A DNA stretch of 64,000 nt from an uncultured Bacteroidales bacterium. GTDB taxonomy: Bacteria; Bacteroidota; Bacteroidia; Bacteroidales; Paludibacteraceae. Below, piece by piece: positions 6,459 through 16,132 of the stretch; the stretch's first letter is position 1, and every line of letters starts with the position of its first letter. The notes below the pieces were generated by a model. The model was not told where the DNA came from. It saw only the letters and a list, made by a program, of their open reading frames with translations, and made no database searches. The translations under genes were made by a program, and so were the position numbers. The stretch spans positions 229,378 through 293,377 of the forward strand of contig CAMUYI010000003.1 in assembly GCA_947164985.1 (NCBI GenBank). The letters are read 5' to 3'.

Positions 6459-9422
6459 TTACTTCACGCGTTGACCGCGGATGTCGTAGATGACATTGTC
6501 GCGGAGTATGTAGATATTTCCGTCGATGAGCACTTTCTGAATTCTGTCTTCTGAATTCGGAACACTCTCTATGCCTTGGAACGGCACCACATAGTCCGGA
6601 TCTTCGTCCCACATGCCCTTATGGTCACGAATGGACGAACCGACGGTGGAGTAATTATATGAATTACAGAACATTTCCATGAACTTTCCCACATAGGTTT
6701 TGCCATCTTCCGCTACGAGACGGAATTGTCCGGTATAATAACCATAACGGTATCCGCCTTGCTCCGCTTTCTCATCGTCGTATCCAACAAACTGCAAACG
6801 GAGTTCCGCGTCAGTAGCCATTACACAGCCTGCCTGCGTTCCGTTGGTGTTCAAATAACAACTCTCGAGGTCAATGTTACCGCGGGCTACATTATAAACA
6901 CCTGAGATAGCGTTCTCCTTATCGGTATAGATGAGGAAATACGGCATAGGCATACCGGTACCGCCTTCTTCGCCTGTCGCAAACATGATCATCCAACCGT
7001 ATTTGCCGGTCGGGAACTGAGCTACGTACTGATCCAGATAACCGGCTTCCATGCCCCATACATTCATCACAACGGCATCTTCCGGAATGTCAGCTGCTTT
7101 CGAAACAAACGAGTTTCCTTCAATTGCGTTTGATGCCTCGAAATAATTGCCGTTCTCTCCTTGGTTGAAAGCCTGTACTGTCCATGTCCATGTACCATCC
7201 TTCGGCATGGTAGTGGTCTTGGTGGTACCACTGACGTTGAGTGTGGCGTAGAACTCGCCGTTCCAGAAGAGGGTGATGACATAACGATCCGCCTCCGTGA
7301 CCACATCCCAAGAGAAAGTCACATTATCCCCGCTGAAAACAGTTGCAGTCGGGTTAGTCGGTTCGTACGTATTCACACCTACGGTGAAGTTCGTCTCTAC
7401 CTCTGCACCCATCGGGTTCATGTTCTTATCCACCACCTGCACGATCGCCGTATAGGACTTGCCTTCTATCACGCTGACAACCAGCGGGCTGGAAGGACGA
7501 TCTTTGGTACTGAAGTTATCATACACCACCGTCTCACCAGACCAAACACGCACGTACAGACGTTCGCCTTGACCCAACTCGGGAGCATCCCAAGTGAGGG
7601 TTGCAGATGCTTTGTCTTCTGCGACAGCGACGGCCAAGTTCGACACTTCTTTGGACTCCAAAGTGAACGGAATAGTAGCCAACGACTCACCCATGGAGTA
7701 ACCCGACTCACCCTGCACCAGCGCATAGATCTGCACTTGGTACTCACCCGGGTTCAGACCGATGAGCGGCGATATAGCCGTACCGATGTTCTTGACGCTG
7801 CTATCCCATGCGTCGCCGCGTTGCATACCGTCTTCATCTACATTGAGAATCCACTTGGTGGAGCAGTAATACTTGTTCTCATAGTCATCGCTCTCCGAGA
7901 AGCCGACACTGTCCTGATATGCAAAACGATCGCACTCTTCGGTGGTAACGGTGATACCGGCGATGAGACTTTGACTCGTGGCATTGAACAGGCCGATCGC
8001 AAAAGCGGTATTATTATACGAGTACCAAGTGAACGAAGCCTCACAATAAGACAGGCTGTAGATAGCGGCATCGGGGATGTTTTCTTGCGAAGGATCCACT
8101 TCTCCCGACTGACCGATAGCGGCTACTACGAAGTTATCCATCGAAACAGAAGCCAAGTCACTCGTACCGCCTGCGAAACGGAAAGCGATATAGGTCGCGT
8201 TAGCCGGCAGGTCGCTCAGTACTACCACTACGTGCTGATAGGTCAGCGTCCGCGGCAGAGTCTGCAAAGAAACAAATGTCGATGCTTTGTTCGGATTCGT
8301 CATATAACCTACCTCCAACAAACCGCATCCATCGGTCGTAAGGCTGGTCTTATAGTCGAAGGCTACCTCCAGCGTGTTAAGTACCGCATTGAATGCCGGC
8401 ATCGCAAACACCTGCGGACTCGTTGGACCACCACCAATCACTTGCAAGTGAGCCTGACCGTTCACGGTAGAAGAATTGTTATCATCGTCGTACGTCACGT
8501 CGTTGACAACGCTGATTGTTCCGGTTGTAGCCACCGTCCAGCAGTCTGGTTCAACAATCGTGAAACCCGAACCCGAAGCATCGCGGGTGAAGGTCTCCAG
8601 CCAAGGAATATCAAAGGGCTCACATGGTGTCTTAAAACTGGTCTTAGGAGCCAAACTCTGCTCGTCTGCCGAGCAGTAGGAACGTACGTAGAACTCATAC
8701 TCGGTCTCTTCGTACAAACCGCTCAGCGTTACGGTCTTTGCAGAGATGTTCGTAGCTTCTTCCCAATCTACCTCTTCGCCTTTCTCAACGATTACATACT
8801 GATACTCGGTTGCTGTACCCTGCCACGAGAAAGTAGCTGCATGTGCCGACAAGTTACTCAGCACGATGTTAGATGGATTCTCGCAGTTAGACGTCCCGCG
8901 GAGCGAAACACCATACACGTCATCTACGTAAATACGATCCGTTCCGCCTGCTTGGTGGAAACCGATGTAGATAGCCTGACCGGTGTAAGCACTCAGATCA
9001 ATGGTGTATTCCACCCATTCGCTTTTCCATAACTGATGAGCAGCATCTCCTTTGGATTTGGAGGTGTAATAGGTGTCCAGCACTTCGAAGGAACCGGCAT
9101 CGGTACCGCTCATGGATACTTCGATACGCAGTTCACCGGTGGAAGCATAGTCACCGATACAAGCGGAGAAATGCAGACTCTCTCCTGCGTCCGGACGCAA
9201 CTGGGGTGTGATCAACCAGTTCTCCGTACTTGCTACCTCTTGGATATAAGCGCAGTTATGCTGCAACTTAACACCTTTCTTCCAGCCGTATCCGGCGTAG
9301 CCGTCAATGACAGACCATCCTTCCGGCGGAAAACTCTCGCCCTCAAACCCCTCATTGAGGGTCTGGGCACTCATACTCGCGCAACACAACGCTGCCGCGA
9401 AGAACAAAAAGATTTTTTTCAT
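6459..9422 (-). CDS. large secreted multi-domain protein (jelly-roll and Fn3 modules, T9SS-like C-terminus)
   Basis: The 987-residue protein has a signal peptide ending ASMSAQ. Order of modules: a choice-of-anchor J/cleaved-adhesin jelly roll (about 22-175, with ENWLITPQL and IYVDDVYG), an Fn3 domain (about 185-265), a second jelly roll (about 270-435), a less clear middle part, Fn3-like repeats (about 590-770) and a further beta domain. The last 35 residues (KVLIDGNIYILRDN ... GQRVK) match the end of the protein encoded at 10370 and look like a short type IX secretion signal. Probably surface exposed or secreted; the ligand is unknown. It has its own promoter, separate from the neighbouring nuclease operon. 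Confidence 0.75.
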   Translation of the reverse strand: MKKIFLFFAAALCCASMSAQTLNEGFEGESFPPEGWSVIDGYAGYGWKKGVKLQHNCAYIQEVASTENWLITPQLRPDAGESLHFSACIGDYASTGELRIEVSMSGTDAGSFEVLDTYYTSKSKGDAAHQLWKSEWVEYTIDLSAYTGQAIYIGFHQAGGTDRIYVDDVYGVSLRGTSNCENPSNIVLSNLSAHAATFSWQGTATEYQYVIVEKGEEVDWEEATNISAKTVTLSGLYEETEYEFYVRSYCSADEQSLAPKTSFKTPCEPFDIPWLETFTRDASGSGFTIVEPDCWTVATTGTISVVNDVTYDDDNNSSTVNGQAHLQVIGGGPTSPQVFAMPAFNAVLNTLEVAFDYKTSLTTDGCGLLEVGYMTNPNKASTFVSLQTLPRTLTYQHVVVVLSDLPANATYIAFRFAGGTSDLASVSMDNFVVAAIGQSGEVDPSQENIPDAAIYSLSYCEASFTWYSYNNTAFAIGLFNATSQSLIAGITVTTEECDRFAYQDSVGFSESDDYENKYYCSTKWILNVDEDGMQRGDAWDSSVKNIGTAISPLIGLNPGEYQVQIYALVQGESGYSMGESLATIPFTLESKEVSNLAVAVAEDKASATLTWDAPELGQGERLYVRVWSGETVVYDNFSTKDRPSSPLVVSVIEGKSYTAIVQVVDKNMNPMGAEVETNFTVGVNTYEPTNPTATVFSGDNVTFSWDVVTEADRYVITLFWNGEFYATLNVSGTTKTTTMPKDGTWTWTVQAFNQGENGNYFEASNAIEGNSFVSKAADIPEDAVVMNVWGMEAGYLDQYVAQFPTGKYGWMIMFATGEEGGTGMPMPYFLIYTDKENAISGVYNVARGNIDLESCYLNTNGTQAGCVMATDAELRLQFVGYDDEKAEQGGYRYGYYTGQFRLVAEDGKTYVGKFMEMFCNSYNYSTVGSSIRDHKGMWDEDPDYVVPFQGIESVPNSEDRIQKVLIDGNIYILRDNVIYDIRGQRVK

Positions 9423-9474
9423 ACTTATAATTTAAAATTATGTCTATTTTTGCATATTACAAAAAAATCCGGCG

Positions 9475-9506
9475 CAAAAGTACGATTTTTTTTTGATGTG
9501 ACCAAA
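9475..9506 (-). promoter_or_regulatory. promoter of the large secreted protein gene
   Basis: On the minus strand TTTG (9503-9506, in TATTTGGTCACATC) and TACTTTTG (9475-9482) are spaced by 20 nt. It belongs to the TTTGGT/TACTTTTGC subtype also found at 17143 and 39960. Confidence 0.8.
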
Positions 9507-9520
9507 TATTTGGGAAAAAA

Positions 9521-9555
9521 TAATAAAAAAGTTGCACCTCGGTTTGAAATGCAAC
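9521..9555 (-). terminator. terminator of the nuclease/TonB receptor operon
   Basis: On the minus strand GTTGCA (9550-9555) pairs with TGCAAC (9531-9536) around a 13-nt loop and is followed by a T-rich run (9521-9530 and beyond), downstream of the stop codon at 9584. Confidence 0.75.
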
Positions 9556-9583
9556 ATATTAAAAGAGATTACTCTAACGACGA

Positions 9584-10366
9584 TCAGTCAAAACACCACT
9601 TCACACCCACACACGGGTTGCACATGAAGCCTTGACCGGGAATACCTCCGGTGAAATTATAGCTGAACTCGATCTCGGTACCGATGTTCAGGTTCGGGCA
9701 TTTGAACCAACGCCCTACGTTGTACCATAACTGCGGTTCACTGATCATCACGAATGATTGTTGTCCGCCGAATCGTTGACCCCATATATCCAGAAATCCC
9801 GAGAAACGGAGACCGGGCAGGGTACAGAAATCATCGCAGCCCCAAACAAACGTGAATTGCAGCGGAGCTTGGTTCTTAATAATGTTATCCGGATCGGCTA
9901 TGTATTTGTATAGCAACTCCAGATTGAAAATGTTTTTATAATCGGCCGTGTGCAGACAATAATTGAGTCCGACCAATGCCGCATGATTGATGCCGTAACC
10001 GCGGATGTCTCCGACGGGATCTTTGAAGACACCGAGTCCTCCGTTATATTCGACCTGTAGACTCAGGTCTTTGAGGGCTGTCTTCTGCCAGAAATTGAGG
10101 CATCGTGCAATTTCCGTATAAGCCATGAAAGGCGTATTCTTCGGGTCGTTAGGTGCGATCGCGAAGTCCAGATCAATGAACGCAAAGGTCGAGCCCCAGT
10201 TATCAGGATAGAAGAGCTCCAGGGTCGTTGTCACGCGTTGTGACCGCTGATTCGGACACGCCGTACCGATACTACCGAAATCGTAATATAGCTGCAAGTT
10301 CGTACCTGCCTGCGCACTAAGCGCAAGCAGGCAGAACATTGCTACTATCGTGAATTTTCCTTTCAC
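9584..10366 (-). CDS. DUF5020 / Tsx-like nucleoside channel protein
   Basis: The 260-residue protein has a signal peptide (LLALSAQA) and alternating amphipathic beta strands ending in an aromatic residue pattern (VGVKWCFD), as expected of an outer-membrane barrel. Features such as LQLYYDFGS, GLNYCLHTADYKN and YVG-type strand ends fit the DUF5020 family, which is related to the nucleoside-specific porin Tsx. It probably lets nucleosides or nucleotides cross the outer membrane. The start is GTG, 3 nt after the stop of the OB-fold gene. As the last gene of an operon beginning with an S1/P1 nuclease, it would take up the nuclease products. Function by family similarity and context. Confidence 0.7.
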   Translation of the reverse strand: MKGKFTIVAMFCLLALSAQAGTNLQLYYDFGSIGTACPNQRSQRVTTTLELFYPDNWGSTFAFIDLDFAIAPNDPKNTPFMAYTEIARCLNFWQKTALKDLSLQVEYNGGLGVFKDPVGDIRGYGINHAALVGLNYCLHTADYKNIFNLELLYKYIADPDNIIKNQAPLQFTFVWGCDDFCTLPGLRFSGFLDIWGQRFGGQQSFVMISEPQLWYNVGRWFKCPNLNIGTEIEFSYNFTGGIPGQGFMCNPCVGVKWCFD

Positions 10367-10369
10367 TGA

Positions 10370-11524
10370 TTATTTAACTTGTGTACCAAGCGTATTGAAC
10401 ATCTTGTTGTCGCGGATGATATAAACAACACCGTCTACAAGCACTTTCTGTGCTTTCTCGGTCAGCACGATGTTCTCAATACCTTGCTCTACTTCAACCT
10501 CGCCACCGTTAATCTCAGCAAGGTCTGCAGCGAACAACTGGAGTTTACCTTTTACGCTAACTTTGTCACCAACTACGATCTCACGAGGAACTTTACAGTT
10601 GTATGCACAGAATTTAGCGGTCTCATTGGTTGTAGCCAAATAGAAGGATTGTGTTCCCTTCTCTGCATTATAAGCATAAGAAATGCTATCTACAGTACCG
10701 GATACAATATAGATATCGGCAGACAGCCATTTAACCTCGTGGTTTAATGCTTCAGCAACAGCCTCGTCAACAGTCGCTTCGATGATTTGAGCCTCTTGGT
10801 GGTCTTTCTTTGTGATAGTTACCTTACCGCCAACAACTTCAACATTATTTTTTGCGTAATATTGAAGCGGACCAAGAACGATTACAGAGTCACCTGCGAA
10901 CACTTCTTCTACAGAGTAGCAGTTAAATGCCGTGAAGTTAACGGTATCGTTATTTACCTCCAGTGTGAAAGAAGATTTACCGTTATAACCCGGAACATCT
11001 TGGTTCTCTGCATATGCTTTTGTGATGGCTTTTACCTTACCGCTTACACGATAATAGTCGGTTGACATATCACCTACAGTCCACGACATAGCCTCTATCA
11101 GAGCCTCATCTGCCGTTACATCAAAGGTGTCACGGTTTATTTGAGGAACACTAATCAGTTCAATAGTACCATTCTTCATCTCTGCAGTAGTACCATTGTA
11201 ATTCATTAGCTTACCGGTCATGTTCAGTTCTGTACCTACCGGCAGCGGAGTACCATCCGTTGCATATGGCTCAGGAAGGTTTGCCCAATAGGCTTGGAAT
11301 ACCTGACCTCCATCCTCTGAATCTGCCATCCAGAATACTTGTTGCTTACGTGATACCGTTCCGTTGGTGAAAGTAATGAAACCATGTACGGTTACTTCTT
11401 CCGTTCCGGTAGTACCTGCCGGAAGTTGCATCGCTGCTTCTACAGCCTGAGCACATGTAATGGCTTCAGCATGCATTGTCATTGCAGCTACTACAGCTGC
11501 GCAAAAAAGAAAGATTTTTTTCAT
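10370..11524 (-). CDS. exported protein with OB-fold-like repeats and T9SS-like C-terminus
   Basis: The 384-residue protein has a signal peptide and three related OB-fold-like segments: residues about 20-125 (TVHGFITFTNG ... LNMTGKLMNYNG), 130-235 (RVSGKVKAITKAY ... VIVLGPLQYY) and 240-345 (IVSGTVDSISYAY ... KVSVKGKLQLF). Each repeat opens with an 'EAxxEAxxx' helix and has a VSGxV strand. Such OB-fold exported proteins accompany TonB receptors and nucleases in Bacteroidota and may bind nucleic acid (inference). The C-terminus (KVLVDGVVYIIRDN ... GTQVK) is like that of the 6459 protein and suggests type IX export. Located between a lipoprotein and the DUF5020 gene. Confidence 0.7.
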   Translation of the reverse strand: MKKIFLFCAAVVAAMTMHAEAITCAQAVEAAMQLPAGTTGTEEVTVHGFITFTNGTVSRKQQVFWMADSEDGGQVFQAYWANLPEPYATDGTPLPVGTELNMTGKLMNYNGTTAEMKNGTIELISVPQINRDTFDVTADEALIEAMSWTVGDMSTDYYRVSGKVKAITKAYAENQDVPGYNGKSSFTLEVNNDTVNFTAFNCYSVEEVFAGDSVIVLGPLQYYAKNNVEVVGGKVTITKKDHQEAQIIEATVDEAVAEALNHEVKWLSADIYIVSGTVDSISYAYNAEKGTQSFYLATTNETAKFCAYNCKVPREIVVGDKVSVKGKLQLFAADLAEINGGEVEVEQGIENIVLTEKAQKVLVDGVVYIIRDNKMFNTLGTQVK

Positions 11525-11565
11525 AACTCTTTTGATTAAAAGTTAAAATTAATAAATTGATTTTA

Positions 11566-13317
11566 TTATTCGCCCCCTTCTTGAGCCGGTTCGGCTAACA
11601 GAAGGTTCTGAATTTCCCAAGTAGGTGCAGACGGTACATCAATACCGTCTATATTGGTGTTGTATTGGAACGCTATCACAATCGTCTCTCCGTTATATTC
11701 GCTCAGGTCCCAAACACCTGCGGAGCGGAAGATCCAGTTGGATCCGTCCGGCAGTTCGACTTTCCAGTCGAGATGCTTCCATTCGGTGGTCGTTACGTCG
11801 CCGGTATAGTTATCCGTTACCCATACATTGAGCCATTTCGGGTTATCGTTGGGGTTTCCGTAACGCACAGCGTGGTCGAAGGTCAACTGCGGTTGTACGC
11901 TCTTCTTCAGTTTGATTTTCGGAGATACGAGCCAATCTTCTACACGATGGTTGGTGCCGCTCACATATGCTGAAGCGGTCATTCCGTACAGAGCCTGATA
12001 ACGCCAAATATAGTTCAATTCGCCCAATTCAACGTGCTGGATAGTAAATTTACCAGGTCCTTCGCCTACAAAGGCAGCTTTGAGATAGGTTGACAAGTCT
12101 GCTTTCCATGTGTCTTTTTTGATTTCAAACGCCATAGTGTCCTCTACTGTAAAGGCTTCAGCAACGAAGTTTTCACCGTTGAAGATGTATTTTGCTAACA
12201 CATATTTAGTTCCGTCATAATAAGCCACCAGGTAAGATTCATCTTTCACAGCATACGGATATTTATTACGCAAATAGATATCAATTACCGTTTCCGGATG
12301 TTCTATCTTATCCGAACCTAAGGCCTCATAAACAGACTGCGGCAAGAAAGTCTCCTCTGGCATCAATTCCCAATGTTTGGTCATTAAGTTGTATTGATAC
12401 AATTTGGTGCGCACTTCTTTGATAACTTCTGGAGCAGAACGTCTTGGCGCAGAACTTGGTGTGTGGCTGATATATACAGCATTAACCAAAGTCGGTTTGT
12501 CTGTCGCTTTAGGATCAAAAGTAGCGTGAATAGTTATCTGATCACCGGTCTTAATGTTATTATTACTCAGTACATTACGCTTGTTGCCTTCCTGGTCTAC
12601 TAATGTCTTTACATACAATGAATCCGAACCGTCTACGATCCAGAACGCACCGGATGCGGGAACAACGATCGTACCTACAGTCGCTGTTATCTCGTGTTCT
12701 ATTGCATCGCGAGCATATAGAATATCTGCGATAGTAGTGACATAGGGTAGAGGTTCTATGTTCTGATAATTATAGGTAATGAACATATACGAACCATTTG
12801 CTACGTCGGTAAACTTATTATCTATCCATTCGGCAAATGTATCCTCTGCTCCCGGAGAGATATAATAATTGGCAACACCATCCCAGATCTCCTTGTAGTC
12901 GTCGTTGAACATGGTATAACTTCTCGCAGAAGTGTTCGCCTCGTACTGATTGTACGTTATATAAACCATCGAACCGGCGCTCAGGTATACATATTTATTG
13001 GCTACGAAAGGCAGCAAATAATTATCTGCCGAAGCGTCCTCGGTAAAGTAGAAATTCTTTCCGATTGCTTCTAACGCCTTTTGAGCGGGTTTGTTTACGG
13101 TGTCACCTGCTATTGAATCTGCCATGCGAGCGAACTCGATATTAGTAGCATTTTTAGCAATCTGCTTATAGTCACTTTCCGTCAAAGTATATTCCTTTGT
13201 CGAAACATCCTGTATAGGCTTGTGACCGTTATCCAAATAGTTGGTGTCGAAATAATCTTGGCATCCCGTCAGTGCTAAAGCTAAGGCAGCGACGGATAAA
13301 ATATATTTTGCTTTCAT
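11566..13317 (-). CDS. OB-fold/jelly-roll lipoprotein next to TonB receptor
   Basis: The 583-residue protein has a lipobox (LALTGC), so it is anchored in a membrane, probably facing outward. A central OB-fold-like segment lies near residues 200-290 (ATVGTIVVPASGAFWIVDG ... GDQITIHATF). The C-terminal 150 residues form a choice-of-anchor J-type jelly roll (WLVSPKIKLKK ... LTFDHAVRYG). There is no SusD-like TPR domain, so this lipoprotein takes the place that SusD holds in polysaccharide loci. It is 39 nt downstream of the TonB receptor gene and probably presents the substrate to it. The OB-fold assignment is by pattern; substrate is inferred from the operon. Confidence 0.7.
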   Translation of the reverse strand: MKAKYILSVAALALALTGCQDYFDTNYLDNGHKPIQDVSTKEYTLTESDYKQIAKNATNIEFARMADSIAGDTVNKPAQKALEAIGKNFYFTEDASADNYLLPFVANKYVYLSAGSMVYITYNQYEANTSARSYTMFNDDYKEIWDGVANYYISPGAEDTFAEWIDNKFTDVANGSYMFITYNYQNIEPLPYVTTIADILYARDAIEHEITATVGTIVVPASGAFWIVDGSDSLYVKTLVDQEGNKRNVLSNNNIKTGDQITIHATFDPKATDKPTLVNAVYISHTPSSAPRRSAPEVIKEVRTKLYQYNLMTKHWELMPEETFLPQSVYEALGSDKIEHPETVIDIYLRNKYPYAVKDESYLVAYYDGTKYVLAKYIFNGENFVAEAFTVEDTMAFEIKKDTWKADLSTYLKAAFVGEGPGKFTIQHVELGELNYIWRYQALYGMTASAYVSGTNHRVEDWLVSPKIKLKKSVQPQLTFDHAVRYGNPNDNPKWLNVWVTDNYTGDVTTTEWKHLDWKVELPDGSNWIFRSAGVWDLSEYNGETIVIAFQYNTNIDGIDVPSAPTWEIQNLLLAEPAQEGGE

Positions 13318-13356
13318 AATCGTATTCAGTTTTATCTGTTATCCTTATACTTTAGT

Positions 13357-16116
13357 TTAGAAGTTGAGTTTCAAGCGAATATTCCATTGTCTACCCTTGT
13401 TATAGTAGAAGTAGATATTATCCTTCGTGTTCTCTGCAATCGTCTGCGTTACCGACGAAGCTGACCATGCTTTCTCAATGTGGTGCTGATCGAGTACGTT
13501 GGTCACGTTGGCAGCCAAGGTAGCACGAACAGAACCGATCTCAAACGAGTAACTTACACGTGCATCCAGCGTGCCGCCTATCGGACAACGGTAGGGCTCT
13601 ACGATATGTACCGTCTTACCCAATACCAAATTACCGCCGTTGAAGGAGTAGTAACTGTAGTTGCGGTCATACAGCGTATATTCGGCACCGAGACGGAAAC
13701 CTTTGAACGGCTTGAACAGGACACCGAAGTTAGCCGTGGTCTGTGCCTGGCCGCCTACGCGAATACCTTCCAGATCCACTTTTGCCCATGCATGCTCCTT
13801 GCCTGCGTCTGTGCAGTATGGTGTGGTGATAACTCCGTCACGCGTGATGGCATTGCCTTTTTCGTCATACAGATAGCCCACTACATCTTGGCCTTTCCAT
13901 TTCCAGTCGCCCAGCGAAACCATCGCGTTCATTTCCAACCAAGTCGTCGGACGTGCTTTGATCTCCAACTCCAGACCCATATGCTCAGCGCCTACACCGG
14001 TCATGTTGATGAAGGCTTTCTCGCCTTGACGGATATCCGTCGAAGTGTTCATGACTTTGTCCATCCAACGGGTGTAGTAACCGTTGAAGGCAATATTCAC
14101 AAATTGGTTATGGAAACCGTAACCCAACTCAACGGAAGCAATCTGCTCGTTGCGCGCATAGCGGTTCAAAGCGTGCGAAGTAGCAGAGTTCGCATAGGCT
14201 GCTTGGAATTTCGGTGCGCGGCTGATATAACCTACATTGACAAACACATTATGATTAGGATTAATGTTGTAGTTTACACCGCCCTTGATGGTTCCTCCAA
14301 GGAAGCCTACCGTACCGGAACGACGATGCTCCTCGTCGTAGTACATGCGATCCTCACGCCAGTAGTTGCAGTAGTTGATCGATCCGTTGACGAATGCCGA
14401 CAGACCGTCTTTGGCGTACTCCAACGTACCGAACGCACCTTCTTGCATGACATAACCCGTGTAGTCACGATAAACGATGTCGCCGATCGTCAACTTCTCA
14501 TTTTGCCAAAGCGGATCAGCTGCATGTTTGTTGTCCTTGGCATTGATGCTGAAACGGGTAGCGTCGATGAAGTAGTCTCCGCCCATTAGGTCCGTGATCA
14601 CCGTCGTGTGGATACCTTCGTAGTAACGCAGGTCGATACCGGCGGTTAACTCCAATAGACCCTTCAGGAACTTATTGTTATAAGTTGAAACGAGTCCTAC
14701 CCAGTTATGGTTGTTCTGCTGGTCTGCCAACACATATTTCGAACCTGTCTCGGAAACCGCGTTGATATCTTCGATGGCTGCGAAGTCGAACGAACCGTCC
14801 GGACGGCGGAAATCGGTTGTTAAGACACCGTTATTAGCACCGCGGATGTCGTTATAGCTGGCGCTACGTTCGATACCATCCTTGCCGATATAGGTCGAAT
14901 ATTGACTGTTCTCTGCTTGTGCACCACCGCCTCGACCGATCGATACATAAGCCGCTGTAGAGAGCGAAGACTTATAATCGATCTGCCAAACGTGGTTCAA
15001 CGAGATATGCGGTTTATGATAGTGGTTGCGGTTCTTCACCGGCGTCTGTTCACCGCGGCTGTTATAACCGTAAGCAGGGTTGAAACGACGGTAGTCCACG
15101 TCATCTTTCATGTATTTCTTCACCTTGTTCCACTCTTCCAGCGTCAATGCGCCCGAACTGCCACCAGGACGTTGCCAGTGCCATTGTGGTGCACCGAAAC
15201 CGGTGAGACTCAACTGGTGCTTGTCGTTGATTCGCTTCGATACGTTAAGGAAATAGCTGTATCCGCTATAACCTGTTCCTTGAATATATCCGTCACCCCA
15301 GGTTTTTGTGCCCAGTACCGTGATCGCCCAACCGCTCTTACGCAGACCCGTCGAAACGGAGAAAGCGATCTTATTGCTGTTATCATTGCCGAGGGAGTAC
15401 AAGATCATTCCGCCTTTCTTGGCATCGATACCCTTGGTCACGATGTTGATCGTACCGCCGACCGAAGGAGCCGACACTTTAGATGCACCCATACCGCGTT
15501 GCGTCTGCATCACGGAGGTCACGTCACTCAGACCCTGCCAGTTGGACCAGTACACCGTACCGCCTTCCATATCGTTCATCGGCACACCGTTGATCATCGT
15601 AGCTACGTTGGTGTTATCAAAACCACGCATCCAGATCTCGGAGTCACCCCAACCGCCACCTTGACCGTTGGCGTGTACACCAGGCGTACTCTTGAGGATC
15701 TCCGGAAACTCCTGACCTCCCAGACGCTCTTCGATATCGAGAGCCGTTACCTGACTCACCGCTACAGGCGTCTGTTGGGTACGTGCCATCTGACCCGTGA
15801 TCGTCACATCTTCCAATGCTACTGCCTCCGGCTCCATGCGAATGATACCTAAGTCGCCTCGGCGTGTCACACGAATCTCCTGAGTCATGTAACCTACGTA
15901 CGATAACTGGATCTTAGCGCCGTCCTGAACCGTAATCGTGAAATTACCATCCAGATCCGTGATGATACCGTTGGTTGTACCGATCTCCAACACAGAGACA
16001 CCGATCAGCGTCTCTTGCGTCTTCGCATCCAGCACACTACCGCTCACTTTGAGTGTCTCGGCGTACAGACTAAACGCCATCAGGAGACACATCGATAAGG
16101 TGCAAATTTTTCTCAT
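13357..16116 (-). CDS. TonB-dependent outer-membrane receptor
   Basis: The 919-residue protein has a signal peptide (FSLYA), a carboxypeptidase-regulatory-like domain at about 22-105 (VSGSVLDAKTQETLIGVSV), a plug at about 115-235 (PEILKSTPGVHANGQGGG, INGVPMNDMEGG, VGGTINIVTKG) and a 22-strand-type barrel ending WNIRLKLNF. It imports a ligand across the outer membrane with TonB energy. It is not accompanied by SusD. The gene lies 16 nt downstream of the S1/P1 nuclease gene and 39 nt upstream of the OB-fold lipoprotein gene, so nucleic-acid fragments or nucleotides are the likely cargo; this is inference from neighbours. Confidence 0.9.
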   Translation of the reverse strand: MRKICTLSMCLLMAFSLYAETLKVSGSVLDAKTQETLIGVSVLEIGTTNGIITDLDGNFTITVQDGAKIQLSYVGYMTQEIRVTRRGDLGIIRMEPEAVALEDVTITGQMARTQQTPVAVSQVTALDIEERLGGQEFPEILKSTPGVHANGQGGGWGDSEIWMRGFDNTNVATMINGVPMNDMEGGTVYWSNWQGLSDVTSVMQTQRGMGASKVSAPSVGGTINIVTKGIDAKKGGMILYSLGNDNSNKIAFSVSTGLRKSGWAITVLGTKTWGDGYIQGTGYSGYSYFLNVSKRINDKHQLSLTGFGAPQWHWQRPGGSSGALTLEEWNKVKKYMKDDVDYRRFNPAYGYNSRGEQTPVKNRNHYHKPHISLNHVWQIDYKSSLSTAAYVSIGRGGGAQAENSQYSTYIGKDGIERSASYNDIRGANNGVLTTDFRRPDGSFDFAAIEDINAVSETGSKYVLADQQNNHNWVGLVSTYNNKFLKGLLELTAGIDLRYYEGIHTTVITDLMGGDYFIDATRFSINAKDNKHAADPLWQNEKLTIGDIVYRDYTGYVMQEGAFGTLEYAKDGLSAFVNGSINYCNYWREDRMYYDEEHRRSGTVGFLGGTIKGGVNYNINPNHNVFVNVGYISRAPKFQAAYANSATSHALNRYARNEQIASVELGYGFHNQFVNIAFNGYYTRWMDKVMNTSTDIRQGEKAFINMTGVGAEHMGLELEIKARPTTWLEMNAMVSLGDWKWKGQDVVGYLYDEKGNAITRDGVITTPYCTDAGKEHAWAKVDLEGIRVGGQAQTTANFGVLFKPFKGFRLGAEYTLYDRNYSYYSFNGGNLVLGKTVHIVEPYRCPIGGTLDARVSYSFEIGSVRATLAANVTNVLDQHHIEKAWSASSVTQTIAENTKDNIYFYYNKGRQWNIRLKLNF

Positions 16117-16132
16117 AAAATAGAATTGTTTG

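Noticed and set aside
7161..9032. Long open frame (623 codons) opposite the large secreted protein gene
   Set aside because: It is the antisense of a gene with clear signal peptide, domains, promoter and terminator, and its own translation has no recognisable features.
13480..14589. 369-codon frame opposite the TonB receptor gene
   Set aside because: Antisense shadow of a well-supported receptor gene.
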